A stretch of DNA of 64,000 nt from Sporolactobacillus terrae DSM 11697 (GCF_000648615.1 NZ_JFZC01000004.1:80959-144958); one strand, 5' to 3'. Counted from the first letter of the stretch, positions 1 through 8,452 are shown. Notes: generated from the sequence alone by a model not told the origin. Numbers and translations are program-made.

Positions 1-402
1 ATAGAAAAACGGAACCGGCTGCGTCGTTGTTGCAAAAACCATGCCGATTAAGCTAAACGTAAACGTTCGAAGCCCGAGCAGTACGCCTCGAGCCAGACTT
101 TCCCGTGTAATGAGGATCAGTCCTTTTTGAAAAAGGACCGAACTACCTTTTCCGAAAAAGATCATCGCTGATGCACTAAACAGCGAGACGATTAAGGTCA
201 GGAGCACAAACCAAAACGACCACTTGCCTGATAACCCGCTGACAAAAAAATACAGGATGAAAAACAAGAGTGCTGTCCAAATCATTGTATTTAGATTCGT
301 GACAAACAGGTACAAGATGAACAGCGAAGAGACGAGGAGAAATTTCAGACTTGGATTCACTTTAAAAAATAATTTGTTCGTGTTTCCCCAAACCGTATCC
401 AT
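1..402 (-). CDS. ykoC: ECF-type transporter transmembrane (T) component, YkoC-like, 3' part cut by window edge
   Basis: The first 134 codons are present; the gene runs off the left edge. The start is ATG at 400-402, preceded by a good AAAGGAG ribosome site. The gene overlaps the end of the upstream ATPase gene by 41 bases. The visible protein has several hydrophobic segments near residues 20-75 and a charged loop containing RESLARG followed by LRTFTFSL, as expected of CbiQ/EcfT-family T components, which couple ATPases to the substrate-binding membrane subunit. It lies behind a TPP riboswitch and a YkoE/YkoD pair, so it should complete a thiamine-precursor importer. The assignment rests on context and hydrophobic pattern; the coupling motifs lie mostly outside the window. 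Confidence 0.75.
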   Translation of the reverse strand, partial: MDTVWGNTNKLFFKVNPSLKFLLVSSLFILYLFVTNLNTMIWTALLFFILYFFVSGLSGKWSFWFVLLTLIVSLFSASAMIFFGKGSSVLFQKGLILITRESLARGVLLGLRTFTFSLIGMVFATTTQPVPFFY

Positions 403-1840
403 GCCCCTGCTCCTTTCCTACGCCTTCATCTTGCGTGTCCATCACAATGGATCCATTCTCTACCTTCAGAATGCGGCTGGCAAAGTGTCGCACGATCTCC
501 ATCTCATGAGTCACCATGAGCAGTGTCGTTCCCCTCTGTTGGAGCTGTTGAAAGAGATCGAGCAGTGCAAACGTATTCTTGGCATCCTGTCCGAATGTCG
601 GTTCATCCAAGATCAGCACATCCGGATAAGTGATTAATGCAGATGCAACACTCAATCGCCGCTTTTGCCCCATCGACAGTTGGAACGGATGTTGATGGCG
701 CTGTTGTTCAAGAGAATAATGGTGGAGATGCTCTTCAACACGATCTGCACATTCAGGCTCATCCCGTTTTCTAACCCGAAGGCCGAAAGCGAGTTCATCC
801 TGTACCGAATCGGTAACAAACTGATATTCAGGATTTTGAAAGACAAATTGCACATGATCGGCAGGATGTCCAAAAGACCAGACGCATTTGCCTTTTGATT
901 TAAGAAGTCCCATAATGCCTTCAATCATCGTGCTTTTTCCTGCCCCGTTTTCACCAATGATTGCAATCCATTCCCCTTTGTGAATGTTTAAAGATTCAGC
1001 AAAAAATTTAACTTCCTTTTGCCTGAGTACGGCAAAATTATGAAGACTGAGTTGAACCTCGCCTTGAACGGATTGCTTTGAATCATTTTGCTGATGAATA
1101 CGATAGTTCATCCAGCTTCCCGGATGCCAGACCCCATATTCATCAAGCTTTTTTTCGTAACGAGACAGCATTTCCTGCTTTGGACCATCGGCAAAAATGG
1201 CGCCTTGCTCGTTGAAAAGAACGACGCGATCAATGAAATCAAGCACGTGGTCAATTTTGTGTTCAACGATAATCAATGTACGGTCATTTCCAATTTGTTG
1301 CACGGTCTCCCACAGCTTGCGGGTTCCAGATGGATCAAGTAATGCCGTCGGTTCGTCCACGAACAGTACTTCCGGTTCAAGTGCGAGAATACTGGCAATG
1401 GCCAACCGCTGTTTCATCCCTCCTGAGAGCGTACGAATCAACCGATGATTATCGGTCAAATTCAGATCGACTAAGTTCAGATAGTGCTGAATCAGAGACG
1501 GCATCTGCTCTCGGGGTACACGTCGATTTTCCAAAACAAATGCAATCTCCTCATCAACATACGGCATGCAGAACTGAGTGTCAGGGTCTTGAAAAATATA
1601 CCCCCAGTTTTCCGGTATCACGCAGCGTTCTGCGCGCATCGGTAATTGGATACTGTTTGGAATGAGACCAGAAAGAACTTGAAGCAGTGTGGACTTACCG
1701 CATCCTGATGGTCCTAAGAGCAATACTCGCTCACCTTTCTTATAATGAAAGGAAAGATCTTTAAATAACATCGATTTTTTCTTAGGGAATGCTAGACGCA
1801 GTTGATCAACGCCCCACTCTTCCCGCTTACTTAAGGACAT
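362..1840 (-). CDS. ykoD: Duplicated ECF-type ABC transporter ATPase, YkoD-like
   Basis: This is a 492-residue protein with two ABC ATPase halves fused in one chain. The first half has Walker A GPSGCGKST at 43-51, signature LSGGMKQRL and Walker B VLFVDEP. The second has Walker A GENGAGKST near 300, signature LSMGQKRRL and Walker B VLILDEP. Family knowledge: such fused ATPases drive energy-coupling-factor importers, and B. subtilis YkoD works with YkoE and YkoC in hydroxymethylpyrimidine/thiamine uptake. The start ATG has AAGGAAG upstream and overlaps the end of ykoE by 14 bases, so translation is probably coupled. The whole unit lies downstream of a TPP riboswitch, which supports a thiamine-related substrate. 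Confidence 0.88.
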   Translation of the reverse strand: MSLSKREEWGVDQLRLAFPKKKSMLFKDLSFHYKKGERVLLLGPSGCGKSTLLQVLSGLIPNSIQLPMRAERCVIPENWGYIFQDPDTQFCMPYVDEEIAFVLENRRVPREQMPSLIQHYLNLVDLNLTDNHRLIRTLSGGMKQRLAIASILALEPEVLFVDEPTALLDPSGTRKLWETVQQIGNDRTLIIVEHKIDHVLDFIDRVVLFNEQGAIFADGPKQEMLSRYEKKLDEYGVWHPGSWMNYRIHQQNDSKQSVQGEVQLSLHNFAVLRQKEVKFFAESLNIHKGEWIAIIGENGAGKSTMIEGIMGLLKSKGKCVWSFGHPADHVQFVFQNPEYQFVTDSVQDELAFGLRVRKRDEPECADRVEEHLHHYSLEQQRHQHPFQLSMGQKRRLSVASALITYPDVLILDEPTFGQDAKNTFALLDLFQQLQQRGTTLLMVTHEMEIVRHFASRILKVENGSIVMDTQDEGVGKEQGHGYGLGKHEQIIF

Positions 1841-2423
1841 CGTAATCTTCCTTAGTTACCGGGCGAAGCGATTGCGTGACACCGGTCTTCTCAAGTCCTT
1901 TCACCAAAGCATAGGGAAATAGCCCTGAAAGTAAAATGGAACCAATCAAGCGAAAAACGAGGTATAAGATAAGATTCCATCCGGCGAGTAAGGGCAGGTA
2001 TGCATAGCCGGCATCAAGAATGATTGATGCAATTAATGCAGCGAATGCGGACAATGAAGCAACGCCGATCGAAAATTTCTTATAGCGCCATGCGGCAAAA
2101 ATTGCTTCTGAAAATGCCCCTTGAAGCAAACCATAATAGAGGTTGATAATGCCCCCGCTGCCTGCAAAAAGCATTTCAGCAAGCGCTGCAGCAGTCTCTG
2201 CCAGGAATGCGACACCGGGTTTGCGAATTAGAAGTGCAGCAAAGGGTGCGGCGATAAACCAAATCCCATACAGAAGTGCATCCAGATGTATCCCCAGCGG
2301 CTGTACCAAATCATAGACCGGTCCCATTAAGCGAAAAACCAGTCCAAAAACAAGTGCAATCACGATCGTTACAAGAATGTCGGTTAAATTAAGCTTCAGA
2401 TTACGGCTTTTTTCATGAGCCAT
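1827..2423 (-). CDS. ykoE: Substrate-binding membrane (S) component of thiamine-precursor importer, YkoE family
   Basis: A 198-residue integral membrane protein with about five to six hydrophobic segments, including the stretches starting LTDILVTIVIALVFG and LIASIILDAGYAYL. The start at ATG 2421-2423 (MAHEKS) is chosen because AAAGGGGGA lies directly upstream; a longer frame to 2462 lacks a ribosome site. It is the first gene after a TPP riboswitch and terminator, and is followed by the ATPase and T-component genes. That is the B. subtilis ykoE-ykoD-ykoC order, but no ykoF (the soluble thiamine-binding partner) is seen upstream. It probably recognises thiamine or its pyrimidine precursor; the substrate is inferred from the riboswitch. 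Confidence 0.85.
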   Translation of the reverse strand: MAHEKSRNLKLNLTDILVTIVIALVFGLVFRLMGPVYDLVQPLGIHLDALLYGIWFIAAPFAALLIRKPGVAFLAETAAALAEMLFAGSGGIINLYYGLLQGAFSEAIFAAWRYKKFSIGVASLSAFAALIASIILDAGYAYLPLLAGWNLILYLVFRLIGSILLSGLFPYALVKGLEKTGVTQSLRPVTKEDYDVLK

Positions 2424-2489
2424 ATCTGTTCCCCCTTTAATTTTGACTGTTCCTCCGTTCATCCGGTCACCATGTTTGAAAAGTTTAAA

Positions 2490-2521
2490 AAACCGCTTTC
2501 ATCGTAAGACGAAAGCGGTTT
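2490..2521 (-). terminator. Intrinsic terminator, expression platform of the TPP riboswitch
   Basis: On the minus strand an 11-base-pair stem (AAACCGCTTTC / GAAAGCGGTTT) with a 10-base loop is followed by a run of U. It lies between the aptamer and the ykoE start codon, where a transcription-terminating TPP riboswitch has its switch hairpin. Confidence 0.85.
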
Positions 2522-2538
2522 GAATAACGTTTGAGTTA

Positions 2539-2619
2539 CCACTTTCCTACGCTGGTATTAACCAGATCAGGTCCAAGGGTCGGGACCATGCCCTCTCAGC
2601 AAACAGCACCCCTAGTGGA
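2539..2619 (-). promoter_or_regulatory. TPP (THI element) riboswitch aptamer
   Basis: Read on the minus strand, the element has the P1 pairing CCACT/AGTGG, GGGGTGC, the conserved core CTGAGAGGGCA, then ACCCTTGGACCTGATCAGG, and closes with TACCAGCGTAGG. These are the invariant parts of the thiamine pyrophosphate riboswitch, including the CUGAGA pyrimidine-sensor loop. It lies upstream of an intrinsic terminator and the ykoE-D-C genes, so TPP binding should stop their transcription. Confidence 0.96.
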
Positions 2620-2651
2620 CGAACCAATCATTTAGTTTTTCTAACAGATTA

Positions 2652-2680
2652 AACATACTATACCTTCACGAAATGTTCAA
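2652..2680 (-). promoter_or_regulatory. Probable sigma-A promoter for the TPP riboswitch transcript
   Basis: On the minus strand TTGAAC (2675-2680) and TATGTT (2652-2657) are separated by exactly 17 bases. Transcription would start about 30 bases before the riboswitch P1 stem. TATAGT overlaps the -10 and could be an alternative register. Confidence 0.5.
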
Positions 2681-2790
2681 GATTAACCGCTTGAATGATC
2701 GTCAATAATCCAATCCAGCAATGCTTTCCCATGTATAGAATGCAGCGCTGCGAATCAAGCTAAACAAAAAAAGATCGGAGCTGTCTCAAA

Positions 2791-3339
2791 ATGCCGCTAG
2801 GTCGTTCTTCTCACACACTGCTGGTCGCTGTTCTCCTGCTTTCCAGCCTTATTTGGCATCCTGTCCACATACACGCAGAATCAATGAATGAACTCATCAA
2901 AACTGTTCAACCGGAAAGCAGCCAGCGCATGATCCAACAATCGGACCTTATCGTATACACGCATCTGAATCAATCAATTAAAAGATGGAATACCGGAAAA
3001 CGCTTGCCTTCCGGTGCGCGCTTTGTCAATGCAGAACAACTGCTACAGATTCATGAAGTGCTCAAAGGCAGCGTTCAAGCGCCGGTCAAACTGCTGACCA
3101 CCGGGATCGATCCGCTTCCACAGCCGTCGGATCCTCTAAATAATCGATATACTGGACCGCTCGCCGACGGGGATTACCTTCTTTTCCTGAAATCATACAG
3201 CCAGACGCAGCATTATATCCTAAATGGAGGATTTGCCGCCGTCTATCCGGTTTATGCTGGAAAATTAATTGCACTCAATGAAGGGTTTAAAGCATTCAAT
3301 GGCAAAACGATTGCTGAGATAAAACCAATGCTTCACTGA
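2791..3339 (+). CDS. Secreted protein of unknown function
   Basis: A 182-residue protein with a clear Sec signal peptide: a short basic start, a hydrophobic core LLVAVLLLSSLIW, and likely cleavage after VHIHA near residue 29. The mature part begins around the sequence SMNELIKTVQ and includes DLIVYTHL, GPLADGDYLLFLK and a GG-turn before the C-terminus, a pattern of small beta-rich secreted proteins. I do not recognise a family. GGAG lies about 10 bases before the ATG. The gene stands alone, divergent from the ykoE riboswitch and followed by a small membrane protein gene. Confidence 0.7.
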   Translation: MPLGRSSHTLLVAVLLLSSLIWHPVHIHAESMNELIKTVQPESSQRMIQQSDLIVYTHLNQSIKRWNTGKRLPSGARFVNAEQLLQIHEVLKGSVQAPVKLLTTGIDPLPQPSDPLNNRYTGPLADGDYLLFLKSYSQTQHYILNGGFAAVYPVYAGKLIALNEGFKAFNGKTIAEIKPMLH

Positions 3340-3416
3340 ATCCTCCACCTACTTTGCATATTTTCATCGGACAAGCCATATAGTCTATCAAAGGCAGTCA
3401 TTAGGGGGAAGCATTC

Positions 3417-3620
3417 ATGGAAAAAACACATACCACACCATTATCCAAAAAAAATGAACCATTCAATGATTCGCTGCAGCAGCTCAGACAAAAAATTGAG
3501 CAGCTTTCTGCTGAAGAATGCTTTGAATGGGTCACAAAAATCATGTATTATGCAATTCTGTTTCTGGGAGTCCCTTATTTCATCTTTGTTCTGATCTCAT
3601 TTATCCGGATGGCAGCTTGA
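3417..3620 (+). CDS. Small single-pass membrane protein, unknown function
   Basis: A 67-residue protein with a strong ribosome site (AGGGGGAAG) seven bases before ATG. Residues 1-45 are polar and helical, rich in E, Q and K, and may form a coiled coil. Residues 43-64 form one transmembrane helix (YYAILFLGVPYFIFVLISFI). The orientation cannot be decided from the sequence. It converges on the yppE gene, whose stop lies two bases away. No family is recognised. Confidence 0.6.
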   Translation: MEKTHTTPLSKKNEPFNDSLQQLRQKIEQLSAEECFEWVTKIMYYAILFLGVPYFIFVLISFIRMAA

Positions 3621-3621
3621 T

Positions 3622-4002
3622 TCACTTTAGATCCTGCTCCAACTGCTCTTGAATATTTTCCAAAACATAGTCAATCGATTTAATGGTTTCATAAAATCGC
3701 CGTCTGCGCGTGTCCTTCTGAAATGCCGTGACGCATATAATCGTTAAATTATCGCTCGTATCTTTAATTTGTATTGGAAAAACATACCTGGGTTTGCGTT
3801 TTCTGACCCAATGTTCCGCTAATGGATGCCATTCATCAACAACCTTTTGCATCGCATCGGCAAACGGCTTGACCTTGCCATAAAAATCGGTCTGATAAGC
3901 TTTATCCTGCGTTTGTTCCGCATACTGTTTATAGGCGGTTTGGTTGAGTTCCCTCAGCTTTACCGTCAGCTGATGCAGCCGGGACTTTGATTCAATAGGC
4001 AC
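3622..4002 (-). CDS. yppE: YppE family protein (DUF1798)
   Basis: A 126-residue protein that is mostly helical and highly charged, matching the size and character of B. subtilis YppE, a four-helix-bundle protein of unknown function. It lies in the recU-ponA neighbourhood, as yppE does in B. subtilis. Start is GTG at 4000-4002 with GGAG nine bases upstream. The motif WHPLAEHWV in the middle and the closing acidic helix ENIQEQLEQDLK are visible. The cellular role is unknown for the family; the gene name rests on composition plus position. Confidence 0.65.
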   Translation of the reverse strand: MPIESKSRLHQLTVKLRELNQTAYKQYAEQTQDKAYQTDFYGKVKPFADAMQKVVDEWHPLAEHWVRKRKPRYVFPIQIKDTSDNLTIICVTAFQKDTRRRRFYETIKSIDYVLENIQEQLEQDLK

Positions 4003-4111
4003 ACTGATTCACTCCATAAACAAGTTGATTAAACTTAGTGTATCATGATCAAATCGTCAATTCACCAAGTCTGCTCATGAAGCGTCAACCCAAGCGTGCT
4101 TGTTACATCTT

Positions 4112-4411
4112 TCAGGCTGAACGGTTCTGATCCTTCGAAGCGTTTGTGTTCGGTTCGAATAAAATCGACTCTAGCTGGTTTGAATAGTATATTTCTGTTC
4201 CACGAGCCGCTTTTTCAAGCATCCGATCCACCTGATTCATTTTCCTTTTTGAATGGTCCATCTTTTTTTTGCACAGATCCAACTGTTGTTCAATTAACTC
4301 ACTATTATTGCGCATAATTTTATGATCCAACTGCTCCAATTGCATGGTTAAATAATCCATCCGAAAATTCAGTTCACGAACCGACATGCCAAGACTTTTG
4401 ACTGAGTGCAT
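4112..4411 (-). CDS. Small coiled-coil protein of unknown function
   Basis: A 99-residue protein with heptad-like spacing of L, M and I from residue 8 to 70 (for example MDYLTMQLEQLDHKIM), which predicts a long coiled coil. It has no membrane segment or signal peptide. AAGGGA stands seven bases before the ATG. It lies between yppE and the divergent recU gene, where B. subtilis carries small ypp genes of unknown function, but I cannot match it to one of them. It could be a small structural or adaptor protein; this is inference only. Confidence 0.55.
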   Translation of the reverse strand: MHSVKSLGMSVRELNFRMDYLTMQLEQLDHKIMRNNSELIEQQLDLCKKKMDHSKRKMNQVDRMLEKAARGTEIYYSNQLESILFEPNTNASKDQNRSA

Positions 4412-4648
4412 GTACGTCCCTTCTCTCTTAGTTAGATTAATTTAGAGGTTCCATAAAAGAGAGGGATCACCTGCACACTCGACAAAACTAGCAGCAATCT
4501 TTCAAAACTAGCCCTTTCTCGCAAGCAATCATGACCGATTGGACCGTTTTAAATAAAATTAACCCCTTCGAAGCGTACTTTGGTATACTGTTCTAAGAAT
4601 AAAGCAGACGACATTGCTTTTGAATGAAAGGAAAGGAGCAGCCGCATC

Positions 4649-5251
4649 ATGAGCGTCTTTTATCCCAATGGACAGCCCTACAAGGGAAAAAGTCAAGCGG
4701 TCCAATCTGGCCCCGCTTCGGAAATCGTCTATGGGCACCGCGGCATGTCTTTAGAAGAAGATTTGAACGTGACAAACCGTTATTACATTGAAACGGATCA
4801 GGCAGTGATTTACAAAAAGCCGACACCAATACAAATTGTCCATGTAGACTATCCGAAGCGAAGTGCTGCCAAAATTACGGAAGCTTATTTTCGTAGAGCA
4901 TCTACTACCGACTACAACGGGATCTATCGAGGGAGATACATAGACTTTGAGGCAAAAGAAACAACGCACGAGAACTATATTCCCTTGAAGAATTTTCATC
5001 GCCATCAAGTCGAGCATATGAAACGAATCAAACGACACGGCGGTATTGGGTTTATCATTGTCAAATTCACAAAGCGTTCGGAGATTTTCCTGCTTGATGC
5101 GGATTATTTAGCGGCGGCTTGGGACGAATCTTTAAACGGCGGCCGCAAATCAATCCCGAAACGAATCTTTCAGGATCATGGTTCATTGATTCCGCAAAAG
5201 TATCTTCCGCGTGTCGATTATCTTCAAAATGTGTGTGAAGTCTACTTTTAA
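4649..5251 (+). CDS. recU: Holliday junction resolvase RecU
   Basis: A 200-residue protein of the usual RecU length. The PD-(D/E)XK-type core is visible as TTD at 86-88, then YIDFEAKET with E101 and K103, and Q120 in the following helix. Family knowledge: RecU cuts four-way DNA junctions during recombinational repair and chromosome segregation and also modulates RecA. AAAGGAG lies about 11 bases before ATG. The gene is followed 80 bases later by ponA on the same strand, the conserved Bacillales recU-ponA pair, so the two are probably co-transcribed. Confidence 0.95.
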   Translation: MSVFYPNGQPYKGKSQAVQSGPASEIVYGHRGMSLEEDLNVTNRYYIETDQAVIYKKPTPIQIVHVDYPKRSAAKITEAYFRRASTTDYNGIYRGRYIDFEAKETTHENYIPLKNFHRHQVEHMKRIKRHGGIGFIIVKFTKRSEIFLLDADYLAAAWDESLNGGRKSIPKRIFQDHGSLIPQKYLPRVDYLQNVCEVYF

Positions 5252-5333
5252 TTAAGTCATAATCAGCGGGAACTCTCGAATACTATGTCACGTAAACCAT
5301 GGGACAGGTTTTTTTGGAAAGGTAGGATCAGTC

Positions 5334-7826
5334 ATGGTTGAATACCATACCCGAATGGAAAGACGGCGTGCAGCCGAAGCAGAAAAACAGAAAAACGAAA
5401 CACATAAACCTGCAAAAAAGAAAAAGAAATCCGGTGGAAAAAAACATTGGGTAAAGCGGACTTTCATTCTTTTATTGCTGGTTTTCTTATTCTTGATCTT
5501 GGCTGGGACGATTTTCGTCTTCGCTGTGATCGGACAGGCGCCGAAATTAAACGCAAATGCATTGCATAATGAAATATCATCGGTCCTCTATGATCAAAAT
5601 GATAAAAAAGCAACGGATGTCGACTCCGGCGAGCATCGCATGTATACAGATATCGATAACATCCCTAAAACGATTCAAGATGCTTATATAGCGACAGAGG
5701 ATGTTCGTTTCTATAAACATATCGGTATCGACCCGATTCGAATCATGGGTGCAGGCGTCGCCCAGTTTACGAAGGGGTATAAATCTGAAGGAGCAAGTAC
5801 GATCACACAGCAGGTCGTTCGCAATGCAATGCTCACTCAGAATAAGACCTTTACACGTAAGATTCAAGAAATGTATCTAGCGATTCAATTGGAGAAAAGT
5901 TACACCAAAAAGCAGATTCTTGAGTTTTACTTAAATCAAATCTATCTCGGTGGGGGTCCCACTTACGGTGTAGCCGCTGCTTCTGAACGCTATTTCGGCA
6001 AGAATGTTAAGAATGTCACTTTAGACCAAGCAGCAATGCTTGCCGCGATGACACGGAATCCCGGCTACTATGACCCGATCAAACATCCTGATCGGGCAAA
6101 AACACGCCGTGATTTGGTTCTTGACTTGATGGTGCACAATCACGCCATCTCATCGGAGGAAGCAGCAAAGGCAAAAACCGTTTCGATGAAGCAAATGACA
6201 AAGGGACATCGGCAGATTAAGGTCAGCAATCGCAAATATGGCGCCTTTCTCGATTTCGTTCGCAAAGAACTGGTTGAGGATAAAAAAGTAATTACGGAAC
6301 AGGAATTCAATTCGGGAGGATTGAAGATCTACACCACTTTGGATCCGGAGATTCAGAATCAGGCGCAGGATGTGCTGAATAATAAACAAAATTTCCCGGT
6401 TGTACAAAAGAATTTCAACGCCGGCGTTTCGGTGATCGATACGCAAACCGGGGCAATTCGTGCCCTCGGCGGCGGGCGCAACTACACCTATTTAATGAAC
6501 AACAACCGCTCTTATAAAACAGCGGGAAGCGGCAATGTCGGTTCCACTGCCAAACCAATTATGGATTATGGTCCAGCCATCGACTATTTACAATGGCCGA
6601 CCGACTATCAAGTCGATGATACGCCGGATGTTAAATACAGTTGGGGAAAAAAGATCAATGATTTTGATAATCGTTTCCTTGGTTCAATGACAATGCGCCG
6701 AGCGCTTTACCTGTCACGCAATGTTCCTGCTTTGCAAACGTTCCAGAAGGTTGATCAGGCAAAAGGCACAGGTAGCATTCGTACATTTGCCAAAAAACTC
6801 GGCATCCCAAGCGAAACGCTTAAAAAGCTTGGCGAAAGCTATTCAATTGGTGGCGGCGGATTCAGTTCCAACCCGCTCGAAATGTCCGGCGCCTATGCTG
6901 CCTTTGGCAATAAGGGCATATACAATCAGCCCTACGCAGTACGAAAAATTGTAAAGACGGACGGAGAAGTGATTCAGCTGAACCATACACGTCGTGTTGC
7001 GATGCATGACTATACGGCATACATGGTTACCGATATGCTTAAAGATGTCATGACAAATCCACAAGGGACCGGGCGCAGTGCAAATATAGGCGGATCAAAC
7101 ATGGCGGGTAAAACCGGCACGCATAATATTCCTGATGATTACGCGAAGCAATACGGCATATCAGCCACGCAGCAAAGACATGGTGCCCTCGCTTCTTGGT
7201 TCGTCGGCTACAATACAAGATTAACTACCGCTGTATGGACGGGTTACGAAGTTAAAAATGAGCAAAAAAATGACAAAGACTATGGTACTTTTCTCGGGCC
7301 GACCGAACAACAATATGCAAAAACCATTTTCAGAAACATTATGGCTCAATTTATGGTTGGTGCTCCGGATTTCACAAAGCCAAATTCCGTTGAGACATTG
7401 GGCAACGGTGAATTGGCTGTGATGCATTCAAATGTCAGCAATCACTTCCGCTCAGATAAGTCGGATGCATCAAGCAGTGAAAGCAGCAGTGAGCAAAGCA
7501 GTTCTTCAAGCAGCGAAAGTAGCAGTAGCAGTGAAGAAAGCAGCTCGTCAAGTAGTGAGAGCAGCGGTAGCAGTGAAAGCAGCAGCTCAAGTATTGATGA
7601 AAATACTGAAGATACCGGGGAAAATGAAAACGCTGAAAACAACGGAAACAATGGTGATACTGAAAACAACGGAAATAATGGTGATGCGGGAAACAACGGA
7701 AATAATGTGGACACTGGAAACAACGAAAAAAATGGAGACACTGAAAACAACGGAAATAATGGTGACGCGGGAAACAACGGAAATAATGTGGACACTGGAA
7801 CACCACCACCAACTACTAATCAGTAA
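5334..7826 (+). CDS. ponA: Class A penicillin-binding protein (PBP1)
   Basis: An 830-residue bifunctional peptidoglycan synthase. A basic cytoplasmic tail (1-42) is followed by a transmembrane anchor at 43-67. The GT51 glycosyltransferase domain holds E122 in EDVRFYKH. The transpeptidase has STAK at 404-407 (S404 nucleophile), SRN at 461-463 and KTGT at 593-596. After residue 710 the protein becomes low-complexity: a Ser/Glu tract (712-753), then Asn/Gly-rich tandem units of 27 residues (775-801, 802-822) and a short PPP end. B. subtilis PonA also has an Asn-rich tail, but the Ser tract is distinctive. The ATG follows TAGGA at seven bases. It is co-directional with recU. Confidence 0.96.
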   Translation: MVEYHTRMERRRAAEAEKQKNETHKPAKKKKKSGGKKHWVKRTFILLLLVFLFLILAGTIFVFAVIGQAPKLNANALHNEISSVLYDQNDKKATDVDSGEHRMYTDIDNIPKTIQDAYIATEDVRFYKHIGIDPIRIMGAGVAQFTKGYKSEGASTITQQVVRNAMLTQNKTFTRKIQEMYLAIQLEKSYTKKQILEFYLNQIYLGGGPTYGVAAASERYFGKNVKNVTLDQAAMLAAMTRNPGYYDPIKHPDRAKTRRDLVLDLMVHNHAISSEEAAKAKTVSMKQMTKGHRQIKVSNRKYGAFLDFVRKELVEDKKVITEQEFNSGGLKIYTTLDPEIQNQAQDVLNNKQNFPVVQKNFNAGVSVIDTQTGAIRALGGGRNYTYLMNNNRSYKTAGSGNVGSTAKPIMDYGPAIDYLQWPTDYQVDDTPDVKYSWGKKINDFDNRFLGSMTMRRALYLSRNVPALQTFQKVDQAKGTGSIRTFAKKLGIPSETLKKLGESYSIGGGGFSSNPLEMSGAYAAFGNKGIYNQPYAVRKIVKTDGEVIQLNHTRRVAMHDYTAYMVTDMLKDVMTNPQGTGRSANIGGSNMAGKTGTHNIPDDYAKQYGISATQQRHGALASWFVGYNTRLTTAVWTGYEVKNEQKNDKDYGTFLGPTEQQYAKTIFRNIMAQFMVGAPDFTKPNSVETLGNGELAVMHSNVSNHFRSDKSDASSSESSSEQSSSSSSESSSSSEESSSSSSESSGSSESSSSSIDENTEDTGENENAENNGNNGDTENNGNNGDAGNNGNNVDTGNNEKNGDTENNGNNGDAGNNGNNVDTGTPPPTTNQ
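7570..7800 (+). repeat. Tandem repeat encoding the PonA C-terminal tail
   Basis: Within ponA an 81-base unit starting GATACTGAAAAC at 7656 recurs at 7737 with few changes, and each unit is itself built of shorter AAC-GGA-AAT-AAT blocks. The preceding 7460-7600 segment is an AGC/AGT/GAA serine-glutamate microsatellite. Such arrays expand and contract by replication slippage, so tail length probably differs between strains. Confidence 0.85.
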
Positions 7827-7846
7827 CCTTAAAACAAAAATGTAAA

Positions 7847-7889
7847 TGGCCTCCCTAAGGTTGGACAGATAAAATTCAACTTTAGGGAG
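7847..7889 (+). terminator. Hairpin after ponA; possible terminator or insertion-sequence end
   Basis: CCTCCCTAAGGTTG pairs with CAACTTTAGGGAGG around a 13-base loop, 14 pairs with one mismatch, and is followed only by TTTG. It could terminate ponA. The right arm, AGGGAGG, is also spaced as a ribosome site for the ATG at 7897, so the hairpin would hide that site. Confidence 0.5.
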
Positions 7890-7896
7890 GTTTGCT

Positions 7897-8340
7897 ATGT
7901 CTAAATACTTAACTGATTTTAAAAAGAATACTTCAAACTGATGAAGAGCAACTCATCGCTATCTGGGAAAAAGCATTGCAGACATTAAAACTTAAAACAT
8001 CGATAAAATATAAAAAAGAACCGTTCACCACTTGAACGCGCAGCACTTTATTTAAAATTTCAATCTCTTTACTTTCATCGATTTATCAGTGAAGTCGTAA
8101 CAGATTTAGATGGATTCGAAACCAATTGAGTACATCCCCTATGGGGGGAAACGCACGAAGAATCCAAAGTCTGCAGTCAAAAAAGAACAACGAATCAAAA
8201 GTTACTTATTAAACAGGAGTGACTTCAGGAGTTTGAATCAGAAAACGAACTTCTAATGATGCCCCGTGCTAAAGGGAAAAATTATAAACGGTTTTGTGTG
8301 CTTAGATCAAGTATTATAATTAATAAAGAATCAAAGAAAA
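7897..8340 (+). pseudogene. Decayed coding sequence(s), possible IS3-type insertion-sequence remnant
   Basis: An ATG with AGGGAGG upstream opens MSKYLTDFK, which resembles the start of IS3/IS150-type OrfA proteins, but meets a stop after 14 codons. Shifting frame gives DEEQLIAIWEKALQTLK up to about 8000. Another shift in an A-rich run gives SPLERAALYLKFQSLYF, ending at a stop near 8127. A further frame carries MMPRAKGKNYKRF near 8260-8290. No frame stays open for more than about 50 codons. The upstream TGGACAGATAAAATTCAAC could be an element end. The family call is weak and based only on the first nine residues. Confidence 0.35.
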
Positions 8341-8452
8341 ATTCGGCGGTTAAAGTCCAATTGAATATCGGATTTTAACCACCGAACAGGCATTTAAAAC
8401 TACATCAACTTTACGGGGAGACATCATCAAGACGTTGGGGATTTTGTCTCTC

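Larger units (their letters stand above)
7827..8452. other. 626-base stretch without an intact gene
   Basis: Between the ponA stop and the ypoC stop there is no intact gene. The stretch holds the hairpin at 7847-7889, frameshifted coding remnants to about 8340, and a second hairpin at 8344-8386 (TTCGGCGGTTAAA with TTTAACCACCGAA, one mismatch) that may mark the end of the remnant or terminate ypoC. Base composition is more A-rich than the flanking genes. Confidence 0.6.

Noticed and set aside
224..637. Plus-strand open frame near the left edge
   Set aside because: It lies opposite the ykoC and ykoD coding frames, which have ribosome sites and family motifs.
7432..7845. Open frames in other registers across the ponA tail
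   Set aside because: They arise from the low-complexity AGC/GAA/AAC repeats, which stay open in several frames; the ponA frame has the catalytic domains.
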